From Streptomyces acidiscabies (lineage in GTDB: Bacteria > Actinomycetota > Actinomycetes > Streptomycetales > Streptomycetaceae), in contig NZ_JAGJBY010000002.1 of NCBI RefSeq assembly GCF_020010905.1, forward strand, positions 4,278,001 to 4,342,000: a stretch of 64,000 nucleotides of DNA, read 5' to 3'. This document shows, piece by piece, positions 50,778-59,609 of the stretch. The notes below the pieces were generated by a model, which saw only the letters and a list, made by a program, of their open reading frames with translations, was not told the DNA's origin and did not search any database. Position numbers and translations under genes: made by a program. The first letter of the stretch is position 1; the number at the start of each line of letters is the position of its first letter.

Positions 50778-51992
50778 TCACCCCCGCAGCCGCACCGGGA
50801 TCTCCTGCCACCCGAACGCGATGAACGACGGCACCTGCTTCAAGTCGTCCGTCTCCAGAGCCAGTTCCGGGAACCGCGCGAACAGCGCGTCCAGCGCGTA
50901 CGACGCCTCCATGCGGGCCAGCGGCGCCCCGATGCAGCGGTGCACACCGAGCCCGAACGCCAGGTGGTCGTCCGCGCCGCGCGCCGCGTCGAAGACGTCC
51001 GCGTCACCGCCGTAGTGCGCCGGGTCGACCCCGGCCGCCGCGAACGTCGTCAGGATCGCGTCCCCGGCCGGGACCGTCACGTCCCCGACGGTCAGGTCCT
51101 CCACCGCGAACCTCAGCGGCAGGGACGCGATCGACGGGTGCACGCGGAGCGTCTCGTCGATCACGCCGTCCCAGGACAGCTCCCCGGCGCGGACGGCCGC
51201 GAGCTGTTCGGGGCGGCGCAGCAGGGCCACGACCGCGTTGCCGATCAGGTTCACGGTCGTCTCGAAGCCCGCGCCGATCACCAGCAGCAGCGTGTACAGG
51301 AGTTCCTCGTCGCTGAGCCGGTCGCCGTCCTCGTCGCGCATCCGGATCAGCTCGGTCGTCATGTCGTCGCCCGGCTCCTCCCGCTTGCGGACGATGAGCG
51401 TGCCGAGGACCGCGCCGATCTGCTCCTGCACGAACGCCGCGTGCTCGGGGGAGGGGTCCGAGGTGTCCATGATGGCCGCGATCAGCCGGCCCGTCGCGTC
51501 CCTCAACTCCTCGGGAACACCGAACAGTTCACAGATGATCCGCATCGGCAGCGGATGCGCGAGCGCCGCCCGCAGATCGACGGCGTCCGTGTCCTCCAGG
51601 GCGTCGAGCAGCTCCGTCGTGATGGCCTCGACGCGGGACCGCAGCGACTCCGTACGGCGTGCCGTGAAGCTCGGCGCGACCAGTCTGCGCAGGCGCGTGT
51701 GGTCCTCGCCGTACGTCGAGAGCATGTTGACGACGCCGACCCAGCCCAGGACCCAGCCCCAGGAGGGGTGTTCGGGGACCTCGGGCCACAGCCGCCAGTG
51801 TCTGCGCGGGTCCTTGCTGACCCGCGGGTCGAGGAGCAGCTCCTTCAGCGTGTCGTACCCGGTCGGCGCCCACGCCGGGATACCGCCGGGGAGCTGCACC
51901 GGCACGATCGGGCCCAGGGCGCGTAACCGCGCGGACTCGGCGGGGATGTCGGCGCCGAAGGGGTCGATCGCGATGCGGTCGGTCACGGTCAC
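50778..51992 (-). CDS. Conservon cytochrome P450, CYP154-like (CvnE)
   Basis: 404 residues. Normal P450 motifs: I-helix IGAGFETTVNL, K-helix ExxR (IDETLRVHPSI), heme motif FGLGVHRCIGAPLAR with Cys 353. Last gene of the conservon; its GTG overlaps the stop of the preceding P450 (GTGA). In S. coelicolor, CYP154 genes lie next to CYP157 genes inside conservons, the same order seen here. Confidence 0.9.
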   Translation of the reverse strand: MTVTDRIAIDPFGADIPAESARLRALGPIVPVQLPGGIPAWAPTGYDTLKELLLDPRVSKDPRRHWRLWPEVPEHPSWGWVLGWVGVVNMLSTYGEDHTRLRRLVAPSFTARRTESLRSRVEAITTELLDALEDTDAVDLRAALAHPLPMRIICELFGVPEELRDATGRLIAAIMDTSDPSPEHAAFVQEQIGAVLGTLIVRKREEPGDDMTTELIRMRDEDGDRLSDEELLYTLLLVIGAGFETTVNLIGNAVVALLRRPEQLAAVRAGELSWDGVIDETLRVHPSIASLPLRFAVEDLTVGDVTVPAGDAILTTFAAAGVDPAHYGGDADVFDAARGADDHLAFGLGVHRCIGAPLARMEASYALDALFARFPELALETDDLKQVPSFIAFGWQEIPVRLRG

Positions 51993-53227
51993 GTGGGATC
52001 TCCAGGCTGGTCGGGACTGCGAGGGGTGAAACGGACGGGCAGGGCCCTCAGGGACCGGTGGAACGGGCCCGGCCGCCAGGCGAGCCGCTCGCGCGGCAGC
52101 ACCGGTTCGAGGTCCGGCAGCCACTGCGTCAGGCGCTCGATGGCCTCGGTGACGATGAGCAGCGTGTGCTGCTTGACCGGACAGGCGTGCGGGCCCGCGC
52201 CCCACGACAGGTGCGAGGCGTCCGAGGGGTGGCGCCCGCTGGTCACCTCGCGCTCGGCGAAGTGACCGAGTGCCCCGTACGACACGACCACCGGGACCGT
52301 CTCCGGCAGCCACACGCCGTGGAAGGCGACCGGCTCGCGCGCGTAGTAGATGCCGTAGTTGGCGAGCGGCGTCTCGTGGTGCAGGACCTCCACCACCGCG
52401 TCCATCACCGGGCGGGCGCCGCTGGTGAGCGTCGAGTAGTACAGGTCGTTGCCCAGGATGCGCGAGAGGGTGTTGGAGACCAGGTTCGACGTCGGCTCGA
52501 ACCCGGCGCCCAGCGTCAGGAACACCTGCCAGGTGACCTCCTCCTCGGTCAGCCCGAGGGGATGGTCCAGGAGGCGGCTCGGCAGGTCCTCGCCGGGGTG
52601 CTCGGCCTTCGCGGCGACCAGGTCCAGGACGTACCCGGCGTACTCCGCCTCACCGGCCGCCGCCTCCGCGCCGCCCTCCATCATCCGCGCCAGGCCCCGG
52701 TGCAGCCGGTCGCCCTGGCTGTCGGGCAGCCCGAACAGGTCGTTGAAGACCAGCGCCAGCAGCGGGCGCGCGAACTCCTCGACCAGGTCGGCCTCGCCGC
52801 GCGGCCCGATCCGGCCCACCACGAGCTCTACCGCCCGGTGCACGCGGGCCCGCAGGTCGTGCGGCTCGACCAGGTCGAACACGTCGAGGAGGGAACGGCG
52901 GTAGCGGAGGTGGGCCGCGCCGTCGGAGAAGAGGGCGTTGGGGCGCCAGCGCATCATGCCCAGCACCGGCGAGTCCACCGGGACGGTCGTCTCCCAGGAG
53001 CGAGGGTCGTGCGAGAACGTCGCGTCGTCGTGCAGGATCTCCAGCGCCGCCCGCCGGTCCGTCACCACGAACGCCGTGATCCCGGGCGCCAGTTCGGCCC
53101 AGCCGACCGGGCCCTGGGCGCGCAGCGCCGCGTAGTAGCGGTGCGGGTCCGCCGCGAAGTCGTCCTCCCACAGCCGCACGGGGGCGGAGCGGGAGAAGTC
53201 GCGCTGGTCCGGGGGATAGGTGGTCAC
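51989..53227 (-). CDS. Conservon cytochrome P450 lacking ExxR, CYP157-like (CvnE)
   Basis: 412 residues. The heme Cys is C349 in SWGAGPHACPVKQHT, where the usual first Phe is Trp and the Gly after Cys-x is missing. The K-helix ExxR is E280-V-L-H283: the arginine normally invariant is His. The I-helix threonine is Pro (LGAGFEPTSN). These are the hallmarks of CYP157, a P450 family reported to lack ExxR. Whether it turns over substrate or serves a structural or regulatory role is open. GTG overlaps the GTPase stop by 4 bp. Confidence 0.88.
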   Translation of the reverse strand: MTTYPPDQRDFSRSAPVRLWEDDFAADPHRYYAALRAQGPVGWAELAPGITAFVVTDRRAALEILHDDATFSHDPRSWETTVPVDSPVLGMMRWRPNALFSDGAAHLRYRRSLLDVFDLVEPHDLRARVHRAVELVVGRIGPRGEADLVEEFARPLLALVFNDLFGLPDSQGDRLHRGLARMMEGGAEAAAGEAEYAGYVLDLVAAKAEHPGEDLPSRLLDHPLGLTEEEVTWQVFLTLGAGFEPTSNLVSNTLSRILGNDLYYSTLTSGARPVMDAVVEVLHHETPLANYGIYYAREPVAFHGVWLPETVPVVVSYGALGHFAEREVTSGRHPSDASHLSWGAGPHACPVKQHTLLIVTEAIERLTQWLPDLEPVLPRERLAWRPGPFHRSLRALPVRFTPRSPDQPGDPT

Positions 53228-53820
53228 CGGGGCTCCCTGGAGACGAGGTGGTCGACGAGCGCGAGCAGCGCGTCGATCGAGGAGTTCGCGTCCCGCGCGT
53301 CGCACGTCACCATCGGCGTGCCCGCCTCCAGGTCCAGCGCGCGCCGCAACCGCTCGTGCGTGTGGTGGCGGGGCGAGTCGGGGAACGCGTTGATCGCGAC
53401 CGCGTACGGCAGTCCGCTGTCCTCCACCAGCCCGAGCACGTCGAACGACGCCCCGATCCGGCGGCTGTCCACCAGCACCAGCGCGCCGAGAGCGCCGTAC
53501 GAGATGTCCTCCCACAGCTCGCGGAACCGCTCCTGGCCCGGAGTGCCGAACAGGTACAGCACCACCCCGCCCGGCAGGCTGATGCGGCCGAAGTCGATCG
53601 CGACCGTGGTCGTCGTCTTGTCCCGCACCCCCGCGAGGTCGTCGACGTGCGCGGACGCCTGCGTGAGGCGCTCCTCCGTGTGCAGCGGCGTGATCTCGGA
53701 GACGGAGTCGATGAGCGTGGTCTTGCCGACCCCGAACGGGCCCGCGATCAGGATCTTCACCAACTCCTGTGCGCCGTCCGGGAGATGCGGGGGGCTAACG
53801 CTTGAGGGCGCGGAGGCCAT
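53224..53820 (-). CDS. Conservon small GTPase (CvnD)
   Basis: 198 residues. P-loop GPFGVGKTTLID, switch/G2-like TTTTVAIDFGRI, G3 LFGTPGQERFRELW with Gln in the catalytic position, and G4-like INAFPD in place of NKxD. Belongs to the Ras-like Mgl/Cvn GTPase group whose cycle is set by roadblock proteins. Start overlaps the DUF742 gene by 26 bp. Confidence 0.92.
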   Translation of the reverse strand: MASAPSSVSPPHLPDGAQELVKILIAGPFGVGKTTLIDSVSEITPLHTEERLTQASAHVDDLAGVRDKTTTTVAIDFGRISLPGGVVLYLFGTPGQERFRELWEDISYGALGALVLVDSRRIGASFDVLGLVEDSGLPYAVAINAFPDSPRHHTHERLRRALDLEAGTPMVTCDARDANSSIDALLALVDHLVSREPR

Positions 53821-54157
53821 CGGCCACTCTCTTCAGCAGGTCGGGGTCGTAGTGCGCGGCGGACGCGACCGGGGCACGGGCGAGCAGCAGCTCCCTGTCC
53901 AGCAGACCGGCGATCAGCACCCGCACCGCCGACACGGGCAGCCGGAGCACCGCCGCCACCTCCACGAGCGCCAGCGCACCCCCCGACAGCGCGTCCAGCA
54001 CGGCGAGTTCGGCCGCCGAGAGCCCTTCGGGGAGAGGTACGGACGGGTCGCGGGCCAGGACGGTGAGCCGCTCCAGACGAGGGCGGCTCGGGCGGGCGAC
54101 GCCGCCGGTGGACAGGTAGGCGGGCACCAGGGGCCGGCCGGGCGGACGCCCCGTCAC
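53795..54157 (-). CDS. DUF742 protein (CvnC)
   Basis: 120 residues, winged-helix-like DUF742 fold: GGVARPSRPRLERLTVL, then EVAAVLRLPVSAVRVLIAGLLDRELL. Found only in conservons and related GTPase systems; likely a scaffold between roadblock and GTPase. GTG 54157 overlaps the roadblock stop (GTGA). Confidence 0.9.
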   Translation of the reverse strand: MTGRPPGRPLVPAYLSTGGVARPSRPRLERLTVLARDPSVPLPEGLSAAELAVLDALSGGALALVEVAAVLRLPVSAVRVLIAGLLDRELLLARAPVASAAHYDPDLLKRVADGLRALKR

Positions 54158-54579
54158 GCGGGTCCGGCGTCGTCGGCTCCTCGGGGTACGGCCGCCATGG
54201 CCTTCTCACCGAGCCGCGCGACCTGCGAGTGCACGCGGTGCGCCAGCAGATCCAGGCGTACGTCCACGTTGCCGTACGCGGCGACACAGGTCCCGTGATC
54301 CGTCGGCACGATCAGCACGTACCCGTGGTCCGACTCGATCACCACCTGCCGTACGACGGCCCTCTCCGCGTCCGCGAACGCGGCGGCGGCCGTGCGGCAG
54401 GCGCCCTGCACGGTGCTCGTGATCGCCGCGACGCGCTCCGCGGAGGGCTGCGAGAGGGCGTCCGTGTAGCCGGTGATCAGGCCGTCGCGGGTCAGGATCA
54501 CCGCCGCGATCACCTGCGGCACCTCGAGAATCGGCTCCAGCACCCAGGCCGTGTTGTCACCCGTCTCGGGAGTGGTCAT
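54154..54579 (-). CDS. Roadblock/LC7 domain protein (CvnB)
   Basis: 141 residues, single roadblock/LC7 domain: VPQVIAAVILTRDGLITGYTD, AERAVVRQVVIESDHGYVLIVPTDHG, and a C-terminal helix. Dimeric regulator (GAP-like or adaptor) of the CvnD GTPase. ATG overlaps the stop of the sensor gene (ATGA). Confidence 0.92.
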   Translation of the reverse strand: MTTPETGDNTAWVLEPILEVPQVIAAVILTRDGLITGYTDALSQPSAERVAAITSTVQGACRTAAAAFADAERAVVRQVVIESDHGYVLIVPTDHGTCVAAYGNVDVRLDLLAHRVHSQVARLGEKAMAAVPRGADDAGPA

Positions 54580-56642
54580 CGCGTGGGGCCTCCTTGTCGT
54601 TCGGTCCGCTCGAAGTCTGGGTGGGGGTCGGGCTCTTGTGCGGGGGTGGGGCGGGGCTCGAAGAGGGAGAAGGGCACGAACTCGGGTTCGGGTTCGGGTG
54701 CTGCTTCCGGTTCCGTCTCCGGTTCGGTGGGGGGTGTGGTGACGCGGGACCAGTCGTACGACGTGCCCTCGGTGACGGGGCGGTCGTGGGTGTCGTCCTC
54801 GGGGACGGGGGCGGCGACCTGAGGCCACTCGTGGGTCTCGTCCATCGACGGGTCCTCGGGCGGGTCGAGGTGGGTGTCGTCGTTGGACCAGTCGTCCGCC
54901 GGGTCCGGGGTGACGGGCGGGCGGGGGATCGGCTGGGCGGGGGTGTGGTCCCAGTCGGGGGTCGGGGTGAGGCGGAGGGTCTCGGTGCTGGAGCCGTCCC
55001 GGGCCGTCGCGGTCCAGTGGTCCTGCGGCGAGGCCGCCGTGCCGTCCCGGCCCGAGCGGGCCGCCGCCGTGCCGGACTGGAGGGCGCCGAGTGCTGCGGC
55101 GGACTCCTCCGGGGTGCGTGCGGGGTACCGGGGCGAGGACCACTCCTGGCCGCCTACCGGGCCCTGCGGGGTGGTGCCGCTGGGGGCGGGGCGGGCGGTG
55201 CGGTTGCGGCGGCGGCGCTGGGGGAGGTCGCCGAAGTCGAAGTCGTCGTCCGGGGTGTCGGGGGTTGTGGGGGTGGTGAGGTACGGGTGGGCCGGGGCGG
55301 GGGCGGGGGCCGGGGCCGGGGGCGGTGTCGGCTGCGAGGGTGCCGACGGGGCCGGGGGCGACGGGGGAGGCGTCGGTGGGGCCGGAGGCATGGGCCGGGC
55401 CGCTGAGGGCGGTGCGGTGGCCGGTGCTGGTGCTGGTGCCGCTGGGCGCGGCGCGGATGCGGTTTGGTGCGGGGCGGCCGGTGCGGATGCCGCTGGGTAC
55501 GGAGAGGGCGGGGCGGCCGGTGCGGATGTCGTCGCCGTCGGGCCGGCCGCCTCGCGGGACTCGGGGTGCTTACGGGTCGTCCGGGGTGCGCTCACCGACG
55601 GGGGGCGGCGTGTCGGGTCGAGGCGGGTCAGCAGGTGCGTGCCGATGCGCAGGACCGCGCGTACCCCGCCGTACGGCGACGCGGACGTCAGGTCGACGGC
55701 CAGCTCGAACTGCCGGGTCAGGCGGCCGATCGCGGCGAGGCCCATGCGCGGCGGGTCGCCGAGTTCCGTGAGGTGGATCGGCGCGTCCCCGGCGACGAAC
55801 CGCTGCGCCCGCTCCCGTTCGTCCCGCGTCATGCCGACGCCCGCGTCGTCGATGGTCACGCACACCCCGTGGTGGACGTGCTCCAGTCCGACGACGACGT
55901 CGGTGTCCGGCGCGGAGTGCCGCAGCGCGTTGTCGAGCAGCTCGGCGACGATGATGGCGACCGGCTCGACCGCGTGCGAGACGAGCGCGGTACCGGGTTC
56001 GAGGTGGTTGTGGACGGCGACCCGGTGGTACCCGGCGAGCCGGGCCTGCCCTCCGGTCACCGCGTCGACGAGGTGCGACTCCTCCCGCGCGAGCCCCACC
56101 CACGCCCCGCACACCACGGCGGTCACCTGCGCCCGCCGCAGCGACTGCTCGTTCTCGTGGTCGAGCCGGAACAGGGTCTGCGCCAACTCCGGTTCGTCGT
56201 ACTGCTGCTGGAGCCCGCGCAGGGCGTCCTGGAGCCGGTAGAGCGCGGCCTGGATCTCACGGGTCGCGCCCCGCATCCCCGCCTGCGCCGCCGCGTCGAC
56301 CCTGCCCCGCTGGGCCGTGACCTCGACGCGCAGCGCCTCCAGGACCTTCTCCAGCGCGAGCCCGAGGGGCGTGCCGACGGTGAGCGGCTGGAGCGGGCCG
56401 GGTATCTCCAGGTGCGGATGAGTGATCCGGCGTGCGGCTGCGGGTACCCGCGCCCCGGCGAGGTGCTCGACCTCGGCGGTGAACGCCCGCACGGAACCGT
56501 CGAGTTGGGTGCGCAGCGCGGCGATCTCGGCCTGCTGCCGAGTCTGCCTGCGTCTGGAGCGCAGCAGGCCGCCGCCCAGAACGAGCGCGGACAACGTGCC
56601 GGCGGCGAGACCACCGACGGCCAGGTCCGGTAGTTCGATCAT
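54576..56642 (-). CDS. Conservon sensor-like histidine kinase/ATPase (CvnA)
   Basis: About 688 residues from ATG 56642. One N-terminal membrane helix (LAVGGLAAGTLSALVLGGGLL), a helical dimerisation region, then the HATPase domain with N-box VAELLDNALRHSAPDTDV and G1 DDAGVGMT. No clear phospho-acceptor His. Residues about 350-600 are a disordered Ala/Pro-rich stretch, and the tail is acidic with repeats of TEPET/EPEP type. A GTG at 56705 is an alternative start. First gene of the six-gene operon. Confidence 0.85.
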   Translation of the reverse strand: MIELPDLAVGGLAAGTLSALVLGGGLLRSRRRQTRQQAEIAALRTQLDGSVRAFTAEVEHLAGARVPAAARRITHPHLEIPGPLQPLTVGTPLGLALEKVLEALRVEVTAQRGRVDAAAQAGMRGATREIQAALYRLQDALRGLQQQYDEPELAQTLFRLDHENEQSLRRAQVTAVVCGAWVGLAREESHLVDAVTGGQARLAGYHRVAVHNHLEPGTALVSHAVEPVAIIVAELLDNALRHSAPDTDVVVGLEHVHHGVCVTIDDAGVGMTRDERERAQRFVAGDAPIHLTELGDPPRMGLAAIGRLTRQFELAVDLTSASPYGGVRAVLRIGTHLLTRLDPTRRPPSVSAPRTTRKHPESREAAGPTATTSAPAAPPSPYPAASAPAAPHQTASAPRPAAPAPAPATAPPSAARPMPPAPPTPPPSPPAPSAPSQPTPPPAPAPAPAPAHPYLTTPTTPDTPDDDFDFGDLPQRRRRNRTARPAPSGTTPQGPVGGQEWSSPRYPARTPEESAAALGALQSGTAAARSGRDGTAASPQDHWTATARDGSSTETLRLTPTPDWDHTPAQPIPRPPVTPDPADDWSNDDTHLDPPEDPSMDETHEWPQVAAPVPEDDTHDRPVTEGTSYDWSRVTTPPTEPETEPEAAPEPEPEFVPFSLFEPRPTPAQEPDPHPDFERTERQGGPTR

Positions 56643-57039
56643 CGAATCGGTATCCAGGAAGGGCCGGGCGCCCGACGAGAACACACGGGCAGGGGAAGAG
56701 GTCACCAGCGCCCCGGTGGGGCACTCGCAGCACAGTACACACCGTCATCGACCGCTCTCGCACGGTCGAGTGTCACTTCCCTCCGAATCGCTCCGCCAGT
56801 TGTGCGCTTCTGCCCACGAGTGTCGGAAATTCCGTTCGGGAAACCGCAGTTGGCGTTGAACGGGCCGCGCTCCGGGCCCGTACTGACAGGCAGCGCAACG
56901 ACCGATCGCCGACCCCGGAGACCGGAAATCACCCATGCCTCCCTGACCCCGTTGACACCACCGGCCCGATGCCTACCGTGGACCCCGCACAGCGAATCGC
57001 CCGATATCCGGTATTTCGAACCGTACGGCGGAGGCTTTG
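56643..57039. other. Divergent region between conservon and arabinofuranosidase genes
   Basis: Nearly 400 bp without a supported gene. It must contain the conservon promoter on the left and the promoter at 56952-56979 on the right. No repeat or RNA gene is recognised. Confidence 0.5.
56952..56979 (+). promoter_or_regulatory. Promoter of the GH127/146 gene
   Basis: TTGACA (56952-56957), 16-bp spacer, TACCGT (56974-56979): a good principal-sigma promoter, with a leader of about 55 bases. Confidence 0.6.
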
Positions 57040-59526
57040 TTGACCCCCCTAGGCAGACGCCCGTTCCTCGTGGCGGCGAGCACCCTGACGCTGACCGGCA
57101 TCCCCACGGCCACAGCGCACGCGGCTCCCGGCACCTCGGCAACTCCCTTCCCGCTCACCGACGTCCAGCTCCTCGACGGACCGTTCCGCGACAACCAGCG
57201 CCGCAACACGGCCTACTTGCGTTTCGTCGACCTCGACCGGCTGCTCCACACGTTCCGTCTGAACGTCGGTCTGCCGTCCACCGCGCAGCCCTGCTCCGGC
57301 TGGGAGGGCCCGAATGTCGAACTGCGCGGCCACTCCACCGGCCACCTCCTGTCCGGCCTCGCCCTCACCCACGCGAACACCGGCGACACCGAACTCCGTG
57401 ACAAGGGACGCCGGTTGGTCGCCGCGCTGGCCGAGTGCCAGGCCGCGTCACCGGCGGCCGGGTTCAACGCCGGGTACCTCTCCGCGTTCCCGGAGAGCTT
57501 CTTCGACCGCCTGGAGGCGGGGACCGGCGTCTGGGCGCCGTACTACACGCTGCACAAGATCATGGCCGGGCTCGTCGACCAGTACCGCCTCTCCGGCAAC
57601 GAGCAGGCCCTGGACGTGGTGCTGCGCAAGGGTGACTGGGTGGACCGGCGGACGGCGGGCCTGTCGTACGAGCGGATGCAGCGGGTGCTGGACACCGAGT
57701 TCGGCGGCATGAACGACGTCCTCGCCGACCTGCACGAGATCACCGGCGACGCCCGCTGGCTCGCCGTCGCCGAACGCTTCACCCACGCCCGCGTGTTCGA
57801 CCCCCTCGCGCGCGGCGAGGACCGGCTCGCCGGGCTGCACGCCAACACGCAGATCCCGAAGATGGTCGGCGCGCTGCGGATGTGGGAGGAGGGACTCGAC
57901 GTCCGGTACCGGACGATCGGCGAGAACTTCTGGCGGATCGTCACCGGCCACCACACCTACGTCATCGGCGGCAACAGCAACGGCGAGGCATTCCACGAAC
58001 CCGACGTCATCGCGGGCCAGTTGTCCGACAGCACCTGCGAGAACTGCAACAGCTACAACATGCTGAAGCTGACCCGGCTGCTGCACTTCCACGCCCCCGG
58101 CCGCACGGATCTGCTCGACTACTACGAACGCGCCCTGTTCAACCAGATGCTGGGCGAGCAGGACCCCGGCTCCGAGCACGGCTACAACATCTACTACACC
58201 GGCCTCGCCCCCGGCTCCGCCAAACGCCAGCCGTCCTTCATGAGCCCCGAGGACGCCTACTCCACCGACTACACCAACTTCTCCTGCGACCACGGCACCG
58301 GCATGGAGACCCATGCCAAGTTCGCCGACACCATCTACACGCACGACGAACAGCGGCTTCTGGTCAACCTGTTCATCCCCTCCGAGGTCGACTGGAAGGC
58401 CAAGGGGATCACGTGGCGCCAGACCACCCGCCTCCCCGACCAGGACACGGCCACCCTCACGGTCACCGCCGGACAGGCCCGCCACGCCCTCGTCGTCCGC
58501 GTCCCCGGCTGGGCCCGGGGTGCCCGCGTCCGCCTCAACGGCCGTACCCTGCCCGACCGTCCGGCCCCCGGCACCTGGTTCACCCTCGACCGCGCCTGGC
58601 GCCGGGGCGACCGCGTCGACGTCACCCTCCCGCTGCGCACGACCGTCGAGGCGACCCCCGACGACCCCGAGGTGCAGGCGGTGCTGCACGGTCCCGTCGT
58701 CCTCGCGGGCGTGTACGGCGACCGCGCGAACCCGTGGCTGCCGCGTCTCGAACTCCCCACCGTGCGGCGGGAGTCGGCGGACCCGCTCAGGTTCACAGCG
58801 CGGGCCGACGGTGAACAGGTCACTCTCCTGCCGATCGCCCGCGTCCACCACCAGCACTACAGCGTGTACTGGCAGACCGGCGAACCGACGCCTCCGCCAC
58901 CGGAGTTCGCCGCCTGGCACCTCTTCGACGAGACGTCGGGCACGAGCGCGTCCGACGCGACCGGCAACGGGAAGACGGGAACCCTTGCGGGCGGCGCGAG
59001 CTGGACGCAGGGGCGCACCGGCGGCGCGGTCGCCCTGGACGGCGTGGACGGCCATGTCGCCCTGGCCGAGGACCTGTTGGCGGGCGCCTCCGCCCACACC
59101 GTCGCCGTATGGGTCCGCCTCACCGGCCAACCCGCCGCGTGGACACGGATCTTCGACGTCGGCACCGGCGTCACCGCGAACATGTTCCTCACCCCGCGCA
59201 GCGACTCCGGAACCCTCCGGTACGCGATCACCGCGGGCGGCGGCGGAGCCGAACAGCGCATCGACGCACCCCCGTTGGCCACCGACCGCTGGACCCACGT
59301 CGCGGTGACCTACGGCGCCGGAACCGCCGTCCTGTACGTCGATGGCACCGAGGCCGGCCGCAACACCGCCGTCACCGTCGAACCCCGCCACTTCGGCAAC
59401 CACATCCGCGCGGCCTACCTGGGCCGGTCCCAGTACGCCGACCCGTACCTGAAGGGCGCGCTGGACGACGTCCGCGTGTACGGCAGAACGCTGACCGCAC
59501 CCGAGATCGCGGCACTGGCCCGCTGA
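57040..59526 (+). CDS. Secreted GH127/GH146 beta-L-arabinofuranosidase-like protein with LamG domain
   Basis: 828 residues. Twin-arginine signal (GRRPFLVAASTLTLTG). The catalytic (alpha/alpha)6 part spans about 30-630: LHANTQIPKMVGALRMWE, SDSTCENCNSYNMLKLTRLL (C333, C336) and NFSCDHGTGMETHAKF (C416). Relatives hold zinc with a Glu and three Cys and have a vicinal Cys pair; here only C416 remains at that place. A C-terminal LamG domain follows at about 640-828. TTG 57040 fits the GGAGG spacing better than TTG 57037. Degrades plant arabinans or glycoproteins. Confidence 0.87.
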   Translation: MTPLGRRPFLVAASTLTLTGIPTATAHAAPGTSATPFPLTDVQLLDGPFRDNQRRNTAYLRFVDLDRLLHTFRLNVGLPSTAQPCSGWEGPNVELRGHSTGHLLSGLALTHANTGDTELRDKGRRLVAALAECQAASPAAGFNAGYLSAFPESFFDRLEAGTGVWAPYYTLHKIMAGLVDQYRLSGNEQALDVVLRKGDWVDRRTAGLSYERMQRVLDTEFGGMNDVLADLHEITGDARWLAVAERFTHARVFDPLARGEDRLAGLHANTQIPKMVGALRMWEEGLDVRYRTIGENFWRIVTGHHTYVIGGNSNGEAFHEPDVIAGQLSDSTCENCNSYNMLKLTRLLHFHAPGRTDLLDYYERALFNQMLGEQDPGSEHGYNIYYTGLAPGSAKRQPSFMSPEDAYSTDYTNFSCDHGTGMETHAKFADTIYTHDEQRLLVNLFIPSEVDWKAKGITWRQTTRLPDQDTATLTVTAGQARHALVVRVPGWARGARVRLNGRTLPDRPAPGTWFTLDRAWRRGDRVDVTLPLRTTVEATPDDPEVQAVLHGPVVLAGVYGDRANPWLPRLELPTVRRESADPLRFTARADGEQVTLLPIARVHHQHYSVYWQTGEPTPPPPEFAAWHLFDETSGTSASDATGNGKTGTLAGGASWTQGRTGGAVALDGVDGHVALAEDLLAGASAHTVAVWVRLTGQPAAWTRIFDVGTGVTANMFLTPRSDSGTLRYAITAGGGGAEQRIDAPPLATDRWTHVAVTYGAGTAVLYVDGTEAGRNTAVTVEPRHFGNHIRAAYLGRSQYADPYLKGALDDVRVYGRTLTAPEIAALAR

Positions 59527-59532
59527 CCACAG

Positions 59533-59586
59533 GGGGGCGCTCGCCCACCAAGTACGCCACGGCCACGCCGACTTGCGAGCGCCCCC
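59533..59586 (+). terminator. Hairpin between arabinofuranosidase and chitosanase genes
   Basis: A 12-bp perfect inverted repeat (GGGGGCGCTCGC at 59533-59544 and 59575-59586) with a 30-base loop. It can end the upstream message and, if transcripts read through, would fold just before the chitosanase start. Confidence 0.6.
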
Positions 59587-59609
59587 ACCACCCGGGCACG
59601 GTACGGACC

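Noticed and set aside
48444..51926. 1160-codon open frame on the plus strand
   Set aside because: It runs across YciO, the PucR-type gene and a P450 in another frame or strand and reads as Arg/His/Pro-rich noise. Long stop-free shadows are normal in such GC-rich DNA.
52058..54298. 746-codon plus-strand frame antisense to the conservon
   Set aside because: Low-complexity translation and opposite strand to four well-supported overlapping genes.
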